A model generated the notes under the pieces. It searched no databases and had not been told where the DNA came from. It saw only the letters and a list, made by a program, of their open reading frames with translations. Both the position numbers and the translations under genes were made by a program. From contig CM072801.1 in the NCBI GenBank assembly GCA_037013495.1, positions 106,151,816-106,215,815 of the forward strand: a DNA stretch of 64,000 bases, read 5' to 3'. Shown in pieces: positions 10,701-24,431 of this stretch. This DNA is from Hippophae tibetana (Eukaryota > Streptophyta > Magnoliopsida > Rosales > Elaeagnaceae). Position 1 is the stretch's first letter. Each line of letters starts with the position of its first letter.

Positions 10701-12207
10701 AACCCCGCAAAAATGAGAGACCAAACTATTAGACTTCCAAAAGTAGTGTAAGCGATGGATTTTGGGTTCTAAGAGTGGACAACTGAACTATATTTTACGT
10801 TATGTTTTTGCAAATTGAAATGAGTTTAGATTTGATATTTTATAATAGTCGTTTTGGTGTATGACTTAAAAGTTATAACAGTTTAAAGGTGGAACCTCAA
10901 TAAATAATTTGTTTTTTTTAAATTACGAACTCCAGAAATTTTGTTGTTTTATTTTCAGGATCAAAGATTGGTTGAATGCCGAAAAAAAAAGAACAGAAAA
11001 ATGATACAGTGAATTAAAAGAAAAGTACGAAATAAAATGCAAATAAGAAAATAATGACAACAAAATCTAAAGAAAACAAAGGACTTGTAGAAATATTTGT
11101 TTCTTTAATTGTGATTTGGACCAAAAGAATGGAAAAATAAAATAAAATGGAAACCTTTAGTAAATCTAATATATTAAGATAGATATTCTATTTTGGGTAA
11201 CCAAGGCTTCGATACCAAATGATACGGATCTTTTATGCGGAGCATTTTGGAAACCATGAACTCAAAGGAATGAGAAAGATTGAATTGCCTAGAACATGGT
11301 TAATATAATCAAATTTGAACAATAGAGAACACGATTAGAAAACCCCGCAAAAATGAGAGACCAAACTATTAGACTTCCAAAAGTAGTGTAAGCGATGGAT
11401 TTTGGGTTCTAAAAGTGGACAACTGAACTATATTTTACGTTATGTTTTTGCAAATTGAAATGAGTTTAGATTTGATATTTTATAATAGTCGTTTTGGTGT
11501 ATGACTTAAAAGTTATAACAGTTTAAAGGTGGAACCTCAATAAATAATTTGTTTTTTTTAAATTACGAACTCCAGAAATTTTGTTGTTTTATTTTCAGGA
11601 TCAAAGATTGGTTGAATGCCGAAAAAAAAAGAACAGAAAAATGATACAGTGAATTAAAAGAAAAGTACGAAATAAAATGCAAATAAGAAAATAATGACAA
11701 CAAAATCTAAAGAAAACAAAGGACTTGTAGAAATATTTGTTTCTTTAATTGTGATTTGGACCAAAAGAATGGAAAAATAAAATAAAATGGAAACCTTTAG
11801 TAAATCTAATATATTAAGATAGATATTCTATTTTGGGTAACCAAGGCTTCGATACCAAATGATACGGATCTTTTATGCGGAGCATTTTGGAAACCATGAA
11901 CTCAAAGGAATGAGAAAGATTGAATTGCCTAGAACATGGTTAATATAATCAAATTTGAACAATAGAGAACACGATTAGAAAACCCCGCAAAAATGTGAGA
12001 CCAAACTATTAGACTTCCAAAAGTAGTGTAAGCGATGGATTTTGGGTTCTAAAAGTGGACAACTGAACTATTTTTTACTTTATGTTTTTGGAAATTGAAA
12101 TGAGTTTAGATTTGATATTTTATAATAGTCTTTTTGATGTATGATTTAAAAGTTTTAACAGTTTAAAGTTGGAACCTCAATAAATAATTTCTTTTTTTTA
12201 AATTACG
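7703..12207 (+). repeat. 7-mer HOR copy (A-B-C-F-G/C'-D-E), 4505 bp
   Basis: Monomers start at 7703 A, 8342 B, 8996 C, 9635 F, 10289 G/C', 10928 D and 11568 E. F carries AATTCAATAAATAG and AAAACATGTTTAAT, two changes shared with the F units at 14140 and 18645 but absent from the F at 2565. Confidence 0.92.
10289..10927 (+). repeat. Chimeric monomer G/C' that defines the 7-mer HOR
   Basis: The first part is type G (CTCTTGAAATT, CACCAAAAAC, GATACTGTG). From AAGTACGAAATG onward it is type C' (ATCTACAGAAAATAAAAG, GAGCATTTTGG, TTCTAAGAGTGG). The diagnostic T of ACTGT at 10368 and the C of TACG at 10388 bracket the switch to about 20 bp. An identical hybrid lies at 14794-15432, so the crossover happened once, before amplification. 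Confidence 0.88.
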
Positions 12208-15200
12208 AACTCTTGAAATTTTGTTGTATTTTTATTCAGGAGCAAAGATAGGTTGAACACCAAAAACAAAAACATGAAAATGATACAGTGAATTAAAAGA
12301 AAAGTATGAAATGAAATGAAAATAAGAAAATAATGACAACAAAATCTTAAGAAAACCAAAGACTTGTAGAAATATTTGTTTCTTTAATTGTGATTTGGAG
12401 CAACAGAATGCAAAAAACAATAAAATGGAAACCTTTAGTAAATCTAATATATTAAGATAGATATTGTATTTTGGGCAACCAAGGCTTCGATACCAAAATG
12501 ATACGGATCTTTTATGCGGATCATTTTGGAAACCATGAACTCAAAGGAATGAGAAAGATTGAATTGCTAAGAACATGGTTAATATAATCAAATTTGAACA
12601 ATAGAGAACACAATTAGAAAAGCACGTAAAAATGTGGAATCAAACTATTAGACTTCGGAAAGTAGTGTAAGCGATGGAATTTGGGTTCTCTACGTGGACA
12701 ACAGAACTAATTTTTACTTAATGTTTTTGCAAATTGAAATGAGTTTAGATTTGATATTTTATAATAGTCGTTTTGATGTATGACTTAAAAGTTATAACAG
12801 TTTAAAGTTAGAACCTCAATAAATAATTTCTTTTTTTTAAATTACGAACTCCAGAAATTTTGTTGTATTTTTATTCAGGAGCAAAGATAGGTTGAACACC
12901 AAAAACAAAAACATGAAAATGATACAGTGAATTAAAAGAAAAGTATGAAATGAAATGCAAATAAGAAAATTATGACAACAAAATCAAAAGAAAACAAAAG
13001 ACTTGTAGAAATATTTGTTTCTTTAATTATGATTAGGACGAAAAGAATGCAAAAAACAATAAAATGGAAAACTTTATCAAATCGAAAATTCAAAAAATAG
13101 ATATATTAAGAGAGATATTCTATTTTGGGCAACCAAGGCTTCGATACCAAATGATACGGATCTTTTATGCGGACCATTTTGGAAACCATGAACTCAAAGG
13201 AATGAGAAAGATTGAATTGCTAAGAACATGGTTAATATAATCAAATTTGAACAATTAAGAACACGATTAGAAAACCACGCAAAAATGTGAGACCAAACTA
13301 TAACACTTCGGAAAGTAGGGTAAGCGATGGAATTTGGGTTCTAAAAAGTGGACAACAGATTTATTTTTTACTTTATGTTTTGGCAAATTTAAAGGAGTTT
13401 AGATTTGATATTTTATAAGAGTCGTTTTGATGTATGACTTAAAAGTTATAACAGTTTAAAGTTGTAACCTCAAAAAATAATTTCTTTTTTTTAAATTACG
13501 AACTCTAGAAATTTTGTTGCTTTTTTATTCAGGAGCAAAGATAGGTTGAACACCGAAAACAAAAACATGAAAATGATACAATGAATTAAAAGAAAAGTAC
13601 GAAATGAAATGCAAATAAGAAAATAATGACAACAAAATCTACAGAAAATAAAAGACTTGTAGAAATATTTGTTTCTTTAATTGTGATTTGGACCAAAAGA
13701 ATGGAAAAATAAAATAAAATGGAAACCTTTTGTAAATCTAATATATTAAGATAGATATTCTATTTTGGGTAACCAAGGCTTCGATACCAAATGATACGGA
13801 TCTTTTATGCGGAGCATTTTGGAAACCATGAACTCAAAGGAATGAGAAAGATTGAATTGCCTAGAACATGGTTAATATAATCAAATTTGAACAATAGAGA
13901 ACACGATTAGAAAACCCCGCAAAAATGAGAGACCAAACTATTAGACTTCCAAAAGTAGTGTAAGCGATGGATTTTGGGTTCTAAAAGTGGACAACTGAAC
14001 TATATTTTACGTTATGTTTTTGCAAATTGAAATGAGTTTAGATTTGATATTTTATAATAGTCGTTTTGGTGTATGACTTAAAAGTTATAACAGTTTAAAG
14101 TTGGAACCCCAATAAATAATTTCTTTTTTTTAAATTACGAACTCCAGAAATTTTGTTGTTTTATTTTCAGGATCAAAGATTGGTTGAATGCCGAAAAAAA
14201 AAGAACAGAAAAATGATACAGTGAATTAAAAGAAAAGTACGAAATAAAATGCAAATAAGAAAATAATGACAACAAAATCTAAAGAAAACAAAGGACTTGT
14301 AGAAATATTTGTTTCTTTAATTATGATTTGGACGAAAAGAATGCAAAAACCAATAAAATGGAAAACTTTATTAAATTGAAAATTCAATAAATAGATATAT
14401 TAAGATAGATATTCTATTTTGGGCAACCAAACCTTCGATACCTAATGATACGGATGTTTTATGCGGACCATTTTGGAAACCATGAACTCAAAGGAATGAG
14501 AAAGATTGAATTGCTAAAAACATGTTTAATATAATCAAATTTGAACAATAGAGAACACGATAAGAAAACCCCACAAAAATGTGAGACCAAACTATTAGAC
14601 TTCCAAAAGTAGTGTAAGCGATGGATTTTGGGTTCTAAAAGTGGACAACTGAACAATTTTTTACTTTATGTTTTTGCAAATTGAAATGACTTTAGATTTG
14701 ATATTTTATAATAGTCGTTTTGATGTATGATTTAAAAGTTATAACAGTTTAAAGTTGGAACCGCAATAAATAATTTCGTTTTTTTAAATTACGAACTCTT
14801 GAAATTTTGTTGTTTTTTTATTCAGGAGCAAAGATAGGTTGAACACCAAAAACAAAAACATGAAAATGATACTGTGAATTAAAAGAAAAGTACGAAATGA
14901 AATGCAAATAAGAAAATAATGACAACAAAATCTACAGAAAATAAAAGACTTGTAGAAATATTTGTTTCTTTAATTGTGATTTGGACCAAAAGAATGGAAA
15001 AATAAAATAAAATGGAAACCTTTTGTAAATCTAATATATTAAGATAGATATTCTATTTTGGGTAACCAAGGCTTCGATACCAAATGATACGGATCTTTTA
15101 TGCGGAGCATTTTGGAAACCATGAACTCAAAGGAATGAGAAAGATTGAATTGCCTAGAACATGGTTAATATAATCAAATTTGAACAATAGAGAACACGAT

Positions 15201-16712
15201 TAGAAAACCCCGCAAAAATGAGAGACCAAACTATTAGACTTCCAAAAGTAGTGTAAGCGATGGATTTTGGGTTCTAAGAGTGGACAACTGAACTATATTT
15301 TACGTTATGTTTTTGCAAATTGAAATGAGTTTAGATTTGATATTTTATAATAGTCGTTTTGGTGTATGACTTAAAAGTTATAACAGTTTAAAGGTGGAAC
15401 CTCAATAAATAATTTGTTTTTTTTAAATTACGAACTCCAGAAATTTTGTTGTTTTATTTTCAGGATCAAAGATTGGTTGAATGCCGAAAAAAAAAGAACA
15501 GAAAAATGATACAGTGAATTAAAAGAAAAGTACGAAATAAAATGCAAATAAGAAAATAATGACAACAAAATCTAAAGAAAACAAAGGACTTGTAGAAATA
15601 TTTGTTTCTTTAATTGTGATTTGGACCAAAAGAATGGAAAAATAAAATAAAATGGAAACCTTTAGTAAATCTAATATATTAAGATAGATATTCTATTTTG
15701 GGTAACCAAGGCTTCGATACCAAATGATACGGATCTTTTATGCGGAGCATTTTGGAAACCATGAACTCAAAGGAATGAGAAAGATTGAATTGCCTAGAAC
15801 ATGGTTAATATAATCAAATTTGAACAATAGAGAACACGATTAGAAAACCCCGCAAAAATGAGAGACCAAACTATTAGACTTCCAAAAGTAGTGTAAGCGA
15901 TGGATTTTGGGTTCTAAAAGTGGACAACTGAACTATATTTTACGTTATGTTTTTGCAAATTGAAATGAGTTTAGATTTGATATTTTATAATAGTCGTTTT
16001 GGTGTATGACTTAAAAGTTATAACAGTTTAAAGGTGGAACCTCAATAAATAATTTGTTTTTTTTAAATTACGAACTCCAGAAATTTTGTTGTTTTATTTT
16101 CAGGATCAAAGATTGGTTGAATGCCGAAAAAAAAAGAACAGAAAAATGATACAGTGAATTAAAAGAAAAGTACGAAATAAAATGCAAATAAGAAAATAAT
16201 GACAACAAAATCTAAAGAAAACAAAGGACTTGTAGAAATATTTGTTTCTTTAATTGTGATTTGGACCAAAAGAATGGAAAAATAAAATAAAATGGAAACC
16301 TTTAGTAAATCTAATATATTAAGATAGATATTCTATTTTGGGTAACCAAGGCTTCGATACCAAATGATACGGATCTTTTATGCGGAGCATTTTGGAAACC
16401 ATGAACTCAAAGGAATGAGAAAGATTGAATTGCCTAGAACATGGTTAATATAATCAAATTTGAACAATAGAGAACACGATTAGAAAACCCCGCAAAAATG
16501 TGAGACCAAACTATTAGACTTCCAAAAGTAGTGTAAGCGATGGATTTTGGGTTCTAAAAGTGGACAACTGAACTATTTTTTACTTTATGTTTTTGGAAAT
16601 TGAAATGAGTTTAGATTTGATATTTTATAATAGTCTTTTTGATGTATGATTTAAAAGTTTTAACAGTTTAAAGTTGGAACCTCAATAAATAATTTCTTTT
16701 TTTTAAATTACG
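12208..16712 (+). repeat. 7-mer HOR copy (A-B-C-F-G/C'-D-E), 4505 bp
   Basis: Monomers start at 12208 A, 12847 B, 13501 C, 14140 F, 14794 G/C', 15433 D and 16073 E. No length difference from the preceding copy. Confidence 0.92.
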
Positions 16713-19298
16713 AACTCTTGAAATTTTGTTGTATTTTTATTCAGGAGCAAAGATAGGTTGAACACCAAAAACAAAAACATGAAAATGATACAGTGAATTA
16801 AAAGAAAAGTATGAAATGAAATGAAAATAAGAAAATAATGACAACAAAATCTTAAGAAAACCAAAGACTTGTAGAAATATTTGTTTCTTTAATTGTGATT
16901 TGGAGCAACAGAATGCAAAAAACAATAAAATGGAAACCTTTAGTAAATCTAATATATTAAGATAGATATTGTATTTTGGGCAACCAAGGCTTCGATACCA
17001 AAATGATACGGATCTTTTATGCGGATCATTTTGGAAACCATGAACTCAAAGGAATGAGAAAGATTGAATTGCTAAGAACATGGTTAATATAATCAAATTT
17101 GAACAATAGAGAACACAATTAGAAAAGCACGTAAAAATGTGGAATCAAACTATTAGACTTCGGAAAGTAGTGTAAGCGATGGAATTTGGGTTCTCTACGT
17201 GGACAACAGAACTAATTTTTACTTAATGTTTTTGCAAATTGAAATGAGTTTAGATTTGATATTTTATAATAGTCGTTTTGATGTATGACTTAAAAGTTAT
17301 AACAGTTTAAAGTTAGAACCTCAATAAATAATTTCTTTTTTTTAAATTACGAACTCCAGAAATTTTGTTGTATTTTTATTCAGGAGCAAAGATAGGTTGA
17401 ACACCAAAAACAAAAACATGAAAATGATACAGTGAATTAAAAGAAAAGTATGAAATGAAATGCAAATAAGAAAATTATGACAACAAAATCAAAAGAAAAC
17501 AAAAGACTTGTAGAAATATTTGTTTCTTTAATTATGATTAGGACGAAAAGAATGCAAAAAACAATAAAATGGAAAACTTTATCAAATCGAAAATTCAAAA
17601 AATAGATATATTAAGAGAGATATTCTATTTTGGGCAACCAAGGCTTCGATACCAAATGATACGGATCTTTTATGCGGACCATTTTGGAAACCATGAACTC
17701 AAAGGAATGAGAAAGATTGAATTGCTAAGAACATGGTTAATATAATCAAATTTGAACAATTAAGAACACGATTAGAAAACCACGCAAAAATGTGAGACCA
17801 AACTATAACACTTCGGAAAGTAGGGTAAGCGATGGAATTTGGGTTCTAAAAAGTGGACAACAGATTTATTTTTTACTTTATGTTTTGGCAAATTTAAAGG
17901 AGTTTAGATTTGATATTTTATAAGAGTCGTTTTGATGTATGACTTAAAAGTTATAACAGTTTAAAGTTGTAACCTCAAAAAATAATTTCTTTTTTTTAAA
18001 TTACGAACTCTAGAAATTTTGTTGCTTTTTTATTCAGGAGCAAAGATAGGTTGAACACCGAAAACAAAAACATGAAAATGATACAATGAATTAAAAGAAA
18101 AGTACGAAATGAAATGCAAATAAGAAAATAATGACAACAAAATCTACAGAAAATAAAAGACTTGTAGAAATATTTGTTTCTTTAATTGTGATTTGGACCA
18201 AAAGAATGGAAAAATAAAATAAAATGGAAACCTTTTGTAAATCTAATATATTAAGATAGATATTCTATTTTGGGTAACCAAGGCTTCGATACCAAATGAT
18301 ACGGATCTTTTATGCGGAGCATTTTGGAAACCATGAACTCAAAGGAATGAGAAAGATTGAATTGCCTAGAACATGGTTAATATAATCAAATTTGAACAAT
18401 AGAGAACACGATTAGAAAACCCCGCAAAAATGAGAGACCAAACTATTAGACTTCCAAAAGTAGTGTAAGCGATGGATTTTGGGTTCTAAAAGTGGACAAC
18501 TGAACTATATTTTACGTTATGTTTTTGCAAATTGAAATGAGTTTAGATTTGATATTTTATAATAGTCGTTTTGGTGTATGACTTAAAAGTTATAACAGTT
18601 TAAAGTTGGAACCCCAATAAATAATTTCTTTTTTTTAAATTACGAACTCCAGAAATTTTGTTGTTTTATTTTCAGGATCAAAGATTGGTTGAATGCCGAA
18701 AAAAAAAGAACAGAAAAATGATACAGTGAATTAAAAGAAAAGTACGAAATAAAATGCAAATAAGAAAATAATGACAACAAAATCTAAAGAAAACAAAGGA
18801 CTTGTAGAAATATTTGTTTCTTTAATTATGATTTGGACGAAAAGAATGCAAAAACCAATAAAATGGAAAACTTTATTAAATTGAAAATTCAATAAATAGA
18901 TATATTAAGATAGATATTCTATTTTGGGCAACCAAACCTTCGATACCTAATGATACGGATGTTTTATGCGGACCATTTTGGAAACCATGAACTCAAAGGA
19001 ATGAGAAAGATTGAATTGCTAAAAACATGTTTAATATAATCAAATTTGAACAATAGAGAACACGATAAGAAAACCCCACAAAAATGTGAGACCAAACTAT
19101 TAGACTTCCAAAAGTAGTGTAAGCGATGGATTTTGGGTTCTAAAAGTGGACAACTGAACAATTTTTTACTTTATGTTTTTGCAAATTGAAATGACTTTAG
19201 ATTTGATATTTTATAATAGTCGTTTTGATGTATGATTTAAAAGTTATAACAGTTTAAAGTTGGAACCGCAATAAATAATTTCGTTTTTTTAAATTACG
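16713..19298 (+). repeat. Last, partial 7-mer HOR copy (A-B-C-F)
   Basis: Monomers start at 16713 A, 17352 B, 18006 C and 18645 F. The next unit begins like the hybrid for about 90-100 bp (both are type G there) and then stays type G, ending the 4505-bp periodicity without any foreign DNA. Confidence 0.9.
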
Positions 19299-22200
19299 AA
19301 CTCTTGAAATTTTGTTGTTTTTTTATTCAGGAGCAAAGATAGGTTGAACACCAAAAACAAAAACATGAAAATGATACTGTGAATTAAAAGAAAAGTATGA
19401 AATGAAATGCAAATAAGAAAATAATGACAACAAAATCTTAAGAAAACCAAAGACTTGTAGAAATATTTGTTTCTTTAATTGTGATTTGGAGCAAAAGAAT
19501 GTAAAAAAAAATGGAAAACTAAAGTAAATCTAATATATTAAGATAGATATTCTATTTTGGGCAACCAAGGCTTCGATACCAAATGATACGGATCTTTTAT
19601 GTCGACCATTTTAGAAACCATGAACTCAAAGGAATGAGAAATATTGAATTGCTAAAAACATGGTTAATATAATCAAATTTGAACAATAGAGAACACGATA
19701 AGAAAACCCCACAAAAATGTGAGACCAAACTATTAGAGTTCCAAAAGTAGTGTAACCGATGGAATTTGGGTTCTAAAAGTGGACAACTGAACTATTTATT
19801 ACTTTATGTTTTTGCAAATTGAAATGAGTTTAGATTTGATAGTTTATAATAGTCGTTTTGGTGTATGACTTAAAAGTTATAACAGTTTAAAGTTGGAACC
19901 TCAATAAATAATTTCTTTTTTTTAAATTACGAACTCCACAAATTTTGTTGTTTTTTATTCAGAAGCAAAGATAGGTTGAACACCGAAAACATAGAATATG
20001 AAAATGATACAGTGAATTAAAAGAAAAGTACGAAATGAAATGCAAATAAGAAAATAATGACAACAAAATCTAAAGAAAACAAAGGACTTGTAGAAATATT
20101 TGTTTCTTTAATTGTGATTTGGACCAAAAGAATGGAAAAATAAAATAAAATGGAAACCTTTAGTAAATCTAATATATTAAGATAGATATTCTATTTTGGG
20201 TAACCAAGGCTTCGATACCAAATGATACGGATCTTTTATGCGGAGCATTTTGGAAACCATGAACTCAAAGGAATGAGAAAGATTGAATTGCCTAGAACAT
20301 GGTTAATATAATCAAATTTGAACAATAGAGAACACGATTAGAAAACCCCGCAAAAATGTGAGACCAAACTATTAGACTTCCAAAAGTAGTGTAAGCGATG
20401 GATTTTGGGTTCTAAAAGTGGACAACTGAACTATTTTTTACTTTATGTTTTTGGAAATTGAAATGAGTTTAGATTTGATATTTTATAATAGTCTTTTTGA
20501 TGTATGATTTAAAAGTTTTAACAGTTTAAAGTTGGAACCTCAATAAATAATTTCTTTTTTTTAAATTACGAACTCTTGAAATTTTGTTGTATTTTTATTC
20601 AGGAGCAAAGATAGGTTGAACACCAAAAACAAAAACATGAAAATGATACAGTGAATTAAAAGAAAAGTATGAAATGAAATGAAAATAAGAAAATAATGAC
20701 AACAAAATCTTAAGAAAACCAAAGACTTGTAGAAATATTTGTTTCTTTAATTGTGATTTGGAGCAACAGAATGCAAAAAACAATAAAATGGAAACCTTTA
20801 GTAAATCTAATATATTAAGATAGATATTGTATTTTGGGCAACCAAGGCTTCGATACCAAAATGATACGGATCTTTTATGCGGATCATTTTGGAAACCATG
20901 AACTCAAAGGAATGAGAAAGATTGAATTGCTAAGAACATGGTTAATATAATCAAATTTGAACAATAGAGAACACAATTAGAAAAGCACGTAAAAATGTGG
21001 AATCAAACTATTAGACTTCGGAAAGTAGTGTAAGCGATGGAATTTGGGTTCTCTACGTGGACAACAGAACTAATTTTTACTTAATGTTTTTGCAAATTGA
21101 AATGAGTTTAGATTTGATATTTTATAATAGTCGTTTTGATGTATGACTTAAAAGTTATAACAGTTTAAAGTTAGAACCTCAATAAATAATTTCTTTTTTT
21201 TAAATTACGAACTCCAGAAATTTTGTTGTATTTTTATTCAGGAGCAAAGATAGGTTGAACACCAAAAATAAAAACATGAAAATGATACAGTGAATTAAAA
21301 GAAAAGTATGAAATGAAATGCAAATAAGAAAATTATGACAACAAAATCAAAAGAAAACAAAAGACTTGTAGAAATATTTGTTTCTTTAATTATGATTAGG
21401 ACGAAAAGAATGCAAAAAACAATAAAATGGAAAACTTTATCAAATCGAAAATTCAAAAAATAGATATATTAAGAGAGATATTCTATTTTGGGCAACCAAG
21501 GCTTCGATACCAAATGATACGGATCTTTTATGCGGACCATTTTGGAAACCATGAACTCAAAGGAATGAGAAAGATTGAATTGCTAAGAACATGGTTAATA
21601 TAATCAAATTTGAACAATTAAGAACACGATTAGAAACCCACGCAAAAATGTGAGACCAAACTATTACACTTCGGAAAGTAGGGTAAGCGATGGAATTTGG
21701 GTTCTAAAAAGTGGACAACAGATTTATTTTTTAATTTATGTTTTGGCAAATTTAAAGGAGTTTAGATTTGATATTTTATAAGAGTCGTTTTGATGTATGA
21801 CTTAAAAGTTATAACAGTTTAAAGTTGTAACCTCAAAAAATAATTTCTTTTTTTTAAATTACGAACTCTAGAAATTTTGTTGCTTTTTTATTCAGGAGCA
21901 AAGATAGGTTGAACACCGAAAACAAAAACATGAAAATGATACAATGAATTAAAAGAAAAGTACGAAATGAAATGCAAATAAGAAAATAATGACAACAAAA
22001 TCTACAGAAAATAAAAGACTTGTAGAAATATTTGTTTCTTTAATTGTGATTTGGACCAAAAGAATGGAAAAATAAAATAAAATAGAAACCTTTTGTAAAT
22101 CTAATATATTAAGATAGATATTCTATTTTGGGTAACCAAGGCTTCGATACCAAATGATACGGATCTTTTATGCGGAGCATTTTGGAAACCATGAACTCAA

Positions 22201-24431
22201 AGGAATGAGAAAGATTGAATTGCCTAGAACATGGTTAATATAATCAAATTTGAACAATAGAGAACACGATTAGAAAACCCCGCAAAAATGAGAGACCAAA
22301 CTATTAGACTTCCAAAAGTAGTGTAAGCGATGGATTTTGGGTTCTAAAAGTGGACAACTGAACTATATTTTACGTTATGTTTTTGCAAATTGAAATGAGT
22401 TTAGATTTGATATTTTATAATAGTCGTTTTGGTGTATGACTTAAAAGTTATAACAGTTTAAAGTTGGAACCTCAATAAATAATTTCTTTTTTTTAAATTA
22501 CGAACTCCAGAAATTTTGTTGTTTTATTTTCAGGATCAAAGATTGGTTGAATGCCGAAAAAAAAAGAACAGAAAAATGATACAGTGAATTAAAAGAAAAG
22601 TACGAAATAAAATGCAAATAAGAAAATAATGACAACAAAATCTAAAGAAAACAAAGGACTTGTAGAAATATTTGTTTCTTTAATTATGATTTGGACGAAA
22701 AGAATGCAAAAACCAATAAAATGGAAACTTTATTAAATTGAAAATTCAAAAAATAGATATATTAAGATAGATATTCTATTTTGGGCAACCAAACCTTCGA
22801 TACCTAATGAAACGGATGTTTTATGCGGACCACTTTGGAAACCATGAACTCAAAGGAATGAGAAAGATTGAATTGCTAAGAACATGGTTAATATAATCAA
22901 ATTTGAACAATTAAGAACACGATTACTAAACCACGCAAAAATGTGAGACCAAACTATTACACTTCAGAAAGTGGTGTAAGGGATGGAAATTGGGTTCTAA
23001 AAGTGGACAACTAAACTCTTTTTTACTTTATGTTTTTGCAAATTGAAATGAGTTTAGATTTGATGTTTTATAATAGTCGTTTTGATTTATGACTTAAAAG
23101 TTATAACAGTTTAAAGTTGGAACCTCAATAAATAATTTCTTTTTTTTAAATTACGAACTCCACAAATTTTGTTGTTTTTTATTCAGAAGCAAAGATAGGT
23201 TGAACACCGAAAACAAAGAATATAAAAATGATACAGTGAATTAAAAGAAAAGTACGAAATGAAATGCAAATAAGAAAATAATGACAACAAAATCTAAAGA
23301 AAACAAAGGACTTGTAGAAATATTTGTTTCTTTAATTGTGATTTGGACCAAAAGAATGGAAAAATAAAATAAAATGGAAACCTTTAGTAAATCTAATATA
23401 TTAAGAGAGATATTCTATTTTGGGCAACCAAGGCTTCGATACCAAATGATACGGATCTTTTATGCGGAGCATTTTGGAAACCATGAACTCAAAGGAATGA
23501 GAAAGATTGAATTGCCTAGAACATGGTTAATATAATCAAATTTGAACAATAGAGAACACGATTAGAAAACCCCGCAAAAATGTGAGACCAAACTATTAGA
23601 CTTCCAAAAGTAGTGTAAGCGATGGATTTTGGGTTCTAAAAGTGGACAACTGAACTATTTTTTACTTTATGTTTTTGGAAATTGAAATGAGTTTAGATTT
23701 GATATTTTATAATAGTCTTTTTGATGTATGATTTAAAAGTTTTAACAGTTTAAAGTTGGAACCTCAATAAATAATTTCTTTTTTTTAAATTATGAACTCC
23801 ACAAATTTTGTTGTTTTTTTATTCAGGAGCAAAGATAGGTTGAACACCAAAACCAAAAACATGAAAATGATACAGTGAATTAAAAGAAAAGTAAGAAATG
23901 AAATGCAAATAAGAAAATAATGACAACAAAATCTTAAGAAAACCAAAGACTTGTAGAAATATTTGTTTCTTTAATTGTGATTTGGAGCAAAAGAATGCAA
24001 AAAAAAAAAAATGGAAAACTAAAGTAAATCTAATATATTAAGATAGATATTCTATTTTGGGCAACCAAACCTTCGATACCTAATGATACGGATGTTTTAT
24101 GCGGACCATTTTGGAAACCATGAACTCAAAGGAATGAGAAAGATTGAATTGCTAAAAACATGGTTAATATAATCAAATTTGAACAATAGAGAACACGATA
24201 AGAAAACCCCACAAAAATGTGAGACCAAACTATTAGACTTCCAAAAGTAGTGTAAGCGATGGATTTTGGGTTCTAAAAGTGGACAACTGAACAATTTTTT
24301 ACTTTATGTTTTTGCAAATTGAAATGACATTAGATTTGATATTTTATAATAGTCGTTTTGATGTATGATTTAAAAGTTATAACAGTTTAAAGTTGGAACC
24401 GCAATAAATAATTTCTTTTTTTTAAATTACG
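19299..24431 (+). repeat. 8-mer HOR copy 1, 5133 bp
   Basis: Monomers start at 19299 G (633 bp), 19932 H, 20571 A, 21210 B (L), 21864 C, 22503 I (L, 653 bp), 23156 J and 23795 K (637 bp). The I unit is unmixed here (GGACCACTTTGG, GAACACGATTACTAAACC), unlike the two later copies. J starts TTATGAACTCC at its downstream junction with K, a CpG-to-TpG change. Confidence 0.9.

Larger units (their letters stand above)
5884..19398 (+). repeat. 7-monomer higher-order repeat, 4505 bp, three periods
   Basis: Equivalent landmarks recur at exactly 4505 bp: monomer starts 7703/12208/16713 (A), 8342/12847/17352 (B), 8996/13501/18006 (C), 9635/14140/18645 (F), 10289/14794 (G/C' hybrid), 6423/10928/15433 (D) and 7063/11568/16073 (E). 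The period is 639+654+639+654+639+640+640 bp. Sequence outside about 5884-19398 does not follow it: upstream the first unit is an intact C', downstream the unit at 19299 becomes an intact G. I saw no difference between periods in the stretches I compared by eye, and lengths agree to the base, so amplification is recent. Confidence 0.93.
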
